Assembly (NCBI GenBank): GCA_019635435.1 | Contig: JAHBZM010000001.1 | Location: 4,340,001-4,404,000 of the forward strand | Direction: 5' to 3' | DNA from: Ramlibacter sp. | Lineage (GTDB): Bacteria > Pseudomonadota > Gammaproteobacteria > Burkholderiales > Burkholderiaceae_C | Length of the DNA: 64,000 nt | Part shown: piece after piece, positions 59,400 through 64,000 of the stretch | How the letters are laid out: each line of letters begins with the position of its first letter | Numbering within the stretch: the stretch's first letter is position 1 | Notes under the pieces: generated by a model | Seen by the model: only the letters and a program-made list of their open reading frames with translations | What the model was told of the DNA's origin: nothing | Databases searched by the model: none | Program-made: the position numbers and the translations under genes

Positions 59400-62300
59400 T
59401 GGATCACCCCCTTCTGCACAGGGGCAGGCGTGGTCAGGGTCCCTGGCGACGAGCCGGGCGTCACGGGCGGCAGGAGCTTGTCGGCCTCAGGCAGGTTCAC
59501 CCCCCCCTGAGCTCGGCGGGCCTTGACCTGTTCCAGCACCTCTGGGCTGCAGGAACCTTCGATGAAGTCAGCACGGTGCAGTTCGCCTCCCCTCATTTCC
59601 ACGAAGATGCTGTCGCCCACCCCGGCATTGCGGTTGCTCGACGGCAGCAGGCGCGCGCCCCTGGGCAGCGTGGTCTTGTCCACCTTGATCACGTGGGTCT
59701 GGGGCTTGACGCCGCAGAGGCTGTACTTGCCTTCGTTATCGGTCACGATGAACGTGCCGTCCAGCATGACGAGGCGAACCCCCGGGATGCCAAGCTCACG
59801 CGAGCCGCCTTCGTTGTTCTGCGCGCTGTTGCCATCGCAGTCCACATAGACCTTGCCGACGATACAGCCTTCGTTGCTGAACACGCCACCCTGAACGTTG
59901 ACCTTGAAGATCGCCGTGTTCGACCGGATGGGAGTGCCCAGGGCGCCGGGGAAGATGGCCGTGGCGCGGTTGACGCCATCGCCCTGCTGGGAGCCGACGC
60001 CCAGGCGGACGAAGTAGGTCAGCTCGTAGACCGTGCTCCCCGGAATGGTTCCGATGTCAAACACCAGTTGCCGTCCCACGCCGCCCGCGGGATCGGCCAA
60101 CGCGGTACCGTTGAGGCGAGCCGTGCCCAGGATGTAGCGGAAGCCCGCCGGCAACAAGTCTTCCAGCGTGATCCGGGTCACCGGCAGGCCGATGGTGTTG
60201 CGCATGCGGATGGTGTATTGCACCGAGTCCCCGACCTCTGCAACGGTCTTGTTGCCGGTCTTGTTGACCAGGATGACGCCAGGCTCCACCTCCTTGACCG
60301 TCGAGGAAGCCGTGCCAATGTTGTTGGTGACCGTGGGGTCCGGCGTGGTGCTGGTCACGCTGGCGAGATTGGTGATCGTGCCGGTCGCCGTGTAGGCCGC
60401 CTGCACGGTCAGGGTCACCGTGGCCGTCGTCCCGATGCGCATGACACCGGCGGTCGCCACCAGCTTGTCGGGAGTCAACTCGAGGGTCAGGCTGCCGTTG
60501 GAGGCCACGGCGCCAATGAGCGTGAGGCCCGTGGGCATGACGTCGGTGACCGTCACATTGCCGGCGGAGCTTGGTCCATTGTTGAAGACGACCAGTGTGT
60601 AGGTCGCCGTGCCCGCCGCGCTGATGCTGGGGGAGCCAAATTTCAGGATGCCCATGTCGGCACCCAGAATGCCGGAGGTCGCTGATCCGGTGTTGTTGCT
60701 CGGCTGCAGGTCAGGCGTGGTGCTGGTCACGCCCGCCACGTTGGTCAAGGTTCCAATCACGGTATCGCCGACGTTGACGGTCAACGCGATGCTGGCCGCA
60801 CCCACCGGCATGTTGCCTGCGAGGGCGGTCAGGCCGGCCGTGGTCGTCACCAGCGTGAAGCTTCCGGATACCACCGAGGCGGATACGAGGGTCAGACCCG
60901 CGGGCAGCACGTCAGTGACGGTCACATTCGAAGCAGTGCTCGGCCCGGCATTGCTGATGTTGAGTACGTAGCTCGCGGTGGCGCCCGCAGCCATGGTGGC
61001 GGAACCCTGCTTGGAAATCGACAGATCGGTCCCGGGGATGAAGGTTGAGGCCGACGAGGAGTTGTTCGTGGCGTCGGTCTCCGTGGTGGAGGTGGCGACA
61101 CTCGCGACGTTGGTCACGGTCGTGCCCGCTGCGCTGGGCTCGGCACGCACGATCAGCGTGACGGTGGAGACGCCTACCGCCAGACCCGGCGTAGTCGCCG
61201 CAAGTCCGGTGGGGGTCACGCTCAGGGTGAGGGCATTGACCGGTTCCACGGTGGCGCTCAGCAGTGTCAGCCCCGCCGGCATCACATCGGTCACGTTGGC
61301 GTTGGCAGCCACGGTCGGTCCGCTGTTGGTGACTCTCAACGTGTAGGTTCCCGTACCGCCAGCGGGGATGACCGCCGGTCCCGTCTTGACAATGGCCAGG
61401 TCAATCCCACCACCACCGCCGCCACCTGCCGTGGCATCGAGCGGGATGTTGTTGTTGAACACTTCACCGAGGTAACCGACGCCAAAGGCAAACGACGCCG
61501 TCATCACATATTGCGTACCTGCCGCGCCGACCGCAGCACTTCCGGTGACCCCCACCGGAGGTGTCCCGGGCGCGCCGTAGCCAGGCTGCATGTTGGTTGC
61601 TGCATTGGGAACGACGTAGGGCGAAGTCGGCACATTCGCGATGACGTTGGGCAATGCCACCCCGCCCAGCACCGCCGGCGTTGTCACGTAACCCGCGGGC
61701 GCGGTGACCACATTCAATGTGTAGACCCCCGCAGGCGGATTGTTGATGAAGATGAACTGGTACAGGCCATTCACATCGGAAGTGGACTCGTTGTTGGGTT
61801 GAGCGCCATTCAAATCGAGCAAATGCGTCGCCGGGTTGAAGCCAACCGGTCCATTCAGGCGAACTGTCGCACCGGCCACCGGCAGGCGGGTCACCGAGTC
61901 ATACACCTGACCCCGCGGATCCAGCGGCAGATTCTGATCCACGGTGTTGTCACCGGCATACAGCGTGATGCCCGTGATGGCCTGCCCGATAGCCTCACCC
62001 GTGGCGGATGTCGTTGTCGCCGTGACGCCGGTGGAGGGTTGTCCTCCGGTGGTCGTTCCCGCCTGGTTGTAGGGCGTGGTGTTGATGGCATTGCAGGTCG
62101 CGGCAGCGCCCACGGTCATGCAGTTGTAGAACTCGACGCGATATCCCACGCCCGGGAGCATTCCCTTGATTTCGTAGCGCCCATCGGCTCCGGTCATGGC
62201 CGTCCCAACCACCACCGAACCTGCGTTGTAAAGCCTTACCAGCAGATTGGGCAAGAGTACTTCGCCGGCCTGATAGACGCGGTCGCGGTTGGAATCTATC

Positions 62301-64000
62301 CACGCAAGGCCCCGCAACGTCGCACCGACTGTCGCGACCAGGGTCGTCGTGTTGTTGGGCAAATTGATATCCGGTGCAGTGGTGGCGGTCACGATGGCCG
62401 AGAAGGTCTGGGCAGTGGTCGTCAGCAACGGCACGCTATAGGTGGTGCTGAAACTCACGGTTTGCCCCGCCGACAGCGCGGTGGCGATGGTGAAGCCGAC
62501 CGTGGCGCCGTTGGGCAGCGACACCGTCAACGTGCCGGTCGAAGCCATACCGCTCACATTGGCCACTGTCACAATGACGGTGTTCGTCCCGGCAGTCAGC
62601 GGGTTGGGACTGACCGCCAGCGACACCGACAAATCGGGCGGCGCAGTACCCACGAAGGTCACACCGGTTGTCACGTTGTTTGCCGTGTTGGTTTCCGTCG
62701 TGCTGGTGGCAATGCTGGCGGTGGCACTGACATTGCCCGCCGCAGGGACGGCATAAGTAAACGTGAAGCTCGCACTGGTGCCGGCAGGCAGGTTGGCAAT
62801 GGGGAAGGTCGCCGTCACGCTGCCAGCTGCGATGGTTCCACCCGTGACAGCGGTCAATGTCCCGCCGGACAGGATGACCGTACGGGTCACGTTATCCGCC
62901 TGCGTGTTGCCGGTATTGTGGAACACCACCGTGCCAGCCACCACGGAGTTCGGGCTGGCGGACGCCGGAAGGCTGATGGTCACGCTCACATCGGCTTGCG
63001 ACGAACCAACAACGGCGGTCGCTGTGTTGTTGGCCGTGTTGGTGTCCGGCAAGGTTCCGCTGATCGTGCTCGTGGCCTGAACCGCCGTAATGGCCGGTGG
63101 CGCAGTTACCTGCAGGCTCAAGGTCAGCGTTTGACCCGCAGGCATGATCGCCGGAATCCCTGCGAGGGTGACGACACCTGTGGCGGAACTGTAGGCCGCA
63201 GTAACGGTGCCGCTGGCAGTTACGGTGACCGAGGTCAGGCCCGGTGTCAATTGGAGCGTTGCGGTCACACCGGTAGCTGTCACCGCTCCCGCATTGCTAT
63301 AGGTCACGGTCCCGGTGGAGGTTCCACCAGAGGTCCCGCTGGCCAGCTGCACCGTCGTCACCATGTCGACATTGGGCGAGCCGCCGCTGACGCATGCCGG
63401 CGTAGCCAGGGGATACGACACGCTGGTGGTGATGGTGGGATTCACGGAAACGATCAGTGTCACCGTGGGCCGCAGCCCGTTGTTGGCGTCATAAAGCCAT
63501 GTTGTCCCGTCAAAGGTCCAGCCCGGCCATGCGACACCTCGGCCACCGCCATCCACGGCAGCCTCCGGCCAGAGCAATCCGGGGGCTACAGTCGACAGAG
63601 GCTGGCTGCCGTAGGCATACGTGGGCGTGCCGGTGGCGCCAACAGGCTTGACAAAAGTGATCGTGGCCACCGTGTCGGTGAAGTTCACGGTCGAGATGTT
63701 GTACTGCAGGTACGGCACATCATTGACGCAGACAGCCGTGAGCGTGTTGAACTGCAGGGATCTGACCGGCGAACTGACCACCGTGGCCGTGTTGTTCGCG
63801 GTGTTGGATTCCGGCGTTGTCGACGAGATGGTGCTGGTGACAGTCAGGCCGGTCGTGATGTTGGGCGCGGTAAAGGTTACCGTGAACTGATTGGTGGCCC
63901 CCGCCGCCATGGTAGCCAGCACCGGCCAGGTCAGGACGGTATTTCCGCCCGACACAACGGCAGTGGCGGACCCGATGCTTGTGAGGGTCGGCGTACCCGG
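59396..64000 (-). CDS. Giant DUF11/SdrD-B-like repeat surface protein (5' end beyond window)
   Basis: At least 1534 residues are in the window; the frame stays open to the right edge, so start and signal peptide are outside. DUF11-type repeats occur in the first half (PDLSVSLAVSPNPLTAGTN) and at about 61410-61230, 61040-60880 and 60670-60500 (IVKTGPAVIPAGGTGTYTL; SNVTVTDVLPAGLTLVSASV). A B-type prealbumin-like domain lies near 62320-62080 (RGLAWIDSNRDRVYQAGE), a carboxypeptidase-regulatory-like unit near 61920-61690, and a last SdrD-B domain near 59870-59640 (GCIVGKVYVDCDGNSAQNNE). It is probably exported and surface-bound together with the overlapping beta-barrel gene. Confidence 0.78.
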   Translation of the reverse strand, partial: PGTPTLTSIGSATAVVSGGNTVLTWPVLATMAAGATNQFTVTFTAPNITTGLTVTSTISSTTPESNTANNTATVVSSPVRSLQFNTLTAVCVNDVPYLQYNISTVNFTDTVATITFVKPVGATGTPTYAYGSQPLSTVAPGLLWPEAAVDGGGRGVAWPGWTFDGTTWLYDANNGLRPTVTLIVSVNPTITTSVSYPLATPACVSGGSPNVDMVTTVQLASGTSGGTSTGTVTYSNAGAVTATGVTATLQLTPGLTSVTVTASGTVTAAYSSATGVVTLAGIPAIMPAGQTLTLSLQVTAPPAITAVQATSTISGTLPDTNTANNTATAVVGSSQADVSVTISLPASASPNSVVAGTVVFHNTGNTQADNVTRTVILSGGTLTAVTGGTIAAGSVTATFPIANLPAGTSASFTFTYAVPAAGNVSATASIATSTTETNTANNVTTGVTFVGTAPPDLSVSLAVSPNPLTAGTNTVIVTVANVSGMASTGTLTVSLPNGATVGFTIATALSAGQTVSFSTTYSVPLLTTTAQTFSAIVTATTAPDINLPNNTTTLVATVGATLRGLAWIDSNRDRVYQAGEVLLPNLLVRLYNAGSVVVGTAMTGADGRYEIKGMLPGVGYRVEFYNCMTVGAAATCNAINTTPYNQAGTTTGGQPSTGVTATTTSATGEAIGQAITGITLYAGDNTVDQNLPLDPRGQVYDSVTRLPVAGATVRLNGPVGFNPATHLLDLNGAQPNNESTSDVNGLYQFIFINNPPAGVYTLNVVTAPAGYVTTPAVLGGVALPNVIANVPTSPYVVPNAATNMQPGYGAPGTPPVGVTGSAAVGAAGTQYVMTASFAFGVGYLGEVFNNNIPLDATAGGGGGGGIDLAIVKTGPAVIPAGGTGTYTLRVTNSGPTVAANANVTDVMPAGLTLLSATVEPVNALTLSVTPTGLAATTPGLAVGVSTVTLIVRAEPSAAGTTVTNVASVATSTTETDATNNSSSASTFIPGTDLSISKQGSATMAAGATASYVLNISNAGPSTASNVTVTDVLPAGLTLVSASVVSGSFTLVTTTAGLTALAGNMPVGAASIALTVNVGDTVIGTLTNVAGVTSTTPDLQPSNNTGSATSGILGADMGILKFGSPSISAAGTATYTLVVFNNGPSSAGNVTVTDVMPTGLTLIGAVASNGSLTLELTPDKLVATAGVMRIGTTATVTLTVQAAYTATGTITNLASVTSTTPDPTVTNNIGTASSTVKEVEPGVILVNKTGNKTVAEVGDSVQYTIRMRNTIGLPVTRITLEDLLPAGFRYILGTARLNGTALADPAGGVGRQLVFDIGTIPGSTVYELTYFVRLGVGSQQGDGVNRATAIFPGALGTPIRSNTAIFKVNVQGGVFSNEGCIVGKVYVDCDGNSAQNNEGGSRELGIPGVRLVMLDGTFIVTDNEGKYSLCGVKPQTHVIKVDKTTLPRGARLLPSSNRNAGVGDSIFVEMRGGELHRADFIEGSCSPEVLEQVKARRAQGGVNLPEADKLLPPVTPGSSPGTLTTPAPVQKGVIQ

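Overview
The window is GC-rich DNA (AT-rich only in a few intergenic stretches) from a betaproteobacterium of the Burkholderiales, most likely a Comamonadaceae member (Acidovorax/Variovorax/Polaromonas/Ramlibacter type). I base this on the gene content: Csu-type pili with SCPU subunits, a DUF4148 protein, a tctC/Bug-type receptor, LivFGHMK clusters carrying acyl-CoA ligases, and an aerobic 2-aminobenzoyl-CoA route. A degenerate hairpin repeat of a kind I associate with this family also occurs six times. No rRNA, tRNA, CRISPR array, transposase or phage gene was seen. The genes are packed and often overlap by 4 bp.

Layout: 1-2126 holds the end of glutathione reductase, a small unknown protein and AMP nucleosidase. 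A MACPF (perforin-like) protein with a three-repeat C-terminal domain follows at 2310-3854. Then come purT-psd (minus), a PPOX gene overlapping a PPOX-GAF-winged-helix fusion, a hemerythrin-like protein and a GMC oxidoreductase. Two tandem FimV-like membrane proteins occupy 10577-13025. After a crotonase, 13907-14279 carries two oppositely oriented structured repeats, then ohrR-ohr, a DUF2855 protein, rnk, srkA, a divergent MarR/flavin monooxygenase pair, a glycine-rich lipoprotein, htpG, a DUF4148 protein and a QseBC-like two-component system with a small membrane protein.

26201-32065 is an archaic (Csu-type) chaperone-usher pilus operon ending in two similar two-domain SCPU proteins. It faces a pseudouridine synthase and a Crp/Fnr-family regulator. 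33820-43520 is a branched-chain-amino-acid-type ABC transporter locus with two substrate-binding proteins and two ligase-like genes; a shared palindrome precedes its first two genes. 43551-48081 holds a Cys-less rhodanese-like protein, an SDR/unknown/Bug-receptor operon, DUF1840 and cyclopropane-fatty-acid synthase.

48199-55094 is a compact catabolic operon: 2-aminobenzoyl-CoA monooxygenase/reductase-like enzyme, MarR regulator, enoyl-CoA hydratase, acyl-CoA dehydrogenase, benzoate/2-aminobenzoate-type CoA ligase and a RidA-family protein. Together they suggest CoA activation, hydroxylation plus reduction of the ring, removal of the enamine nitrogen and beta-oxidation-like cleavage. The window ends with a lipoprotein and a minus-strand pair: a giant DUF11/SdrD-B-like repeat protein, open at the right edge, and a 1087-residue outer-membrane beta-barrel.

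Most notable signals: (i) the hairpin repeat, which sits at gene 3' ends, supplies stop codons or tails, and lies in frame inside an acyl-CoA dehydrogenase; (ii) the paired structured elements at 13962-14221, whose two stems differ in sequence but stay paired around a conserved core; (iii) the MACPF protein; (iv) a CTG-initiated SDR gene and a probably leaderless ohrR.
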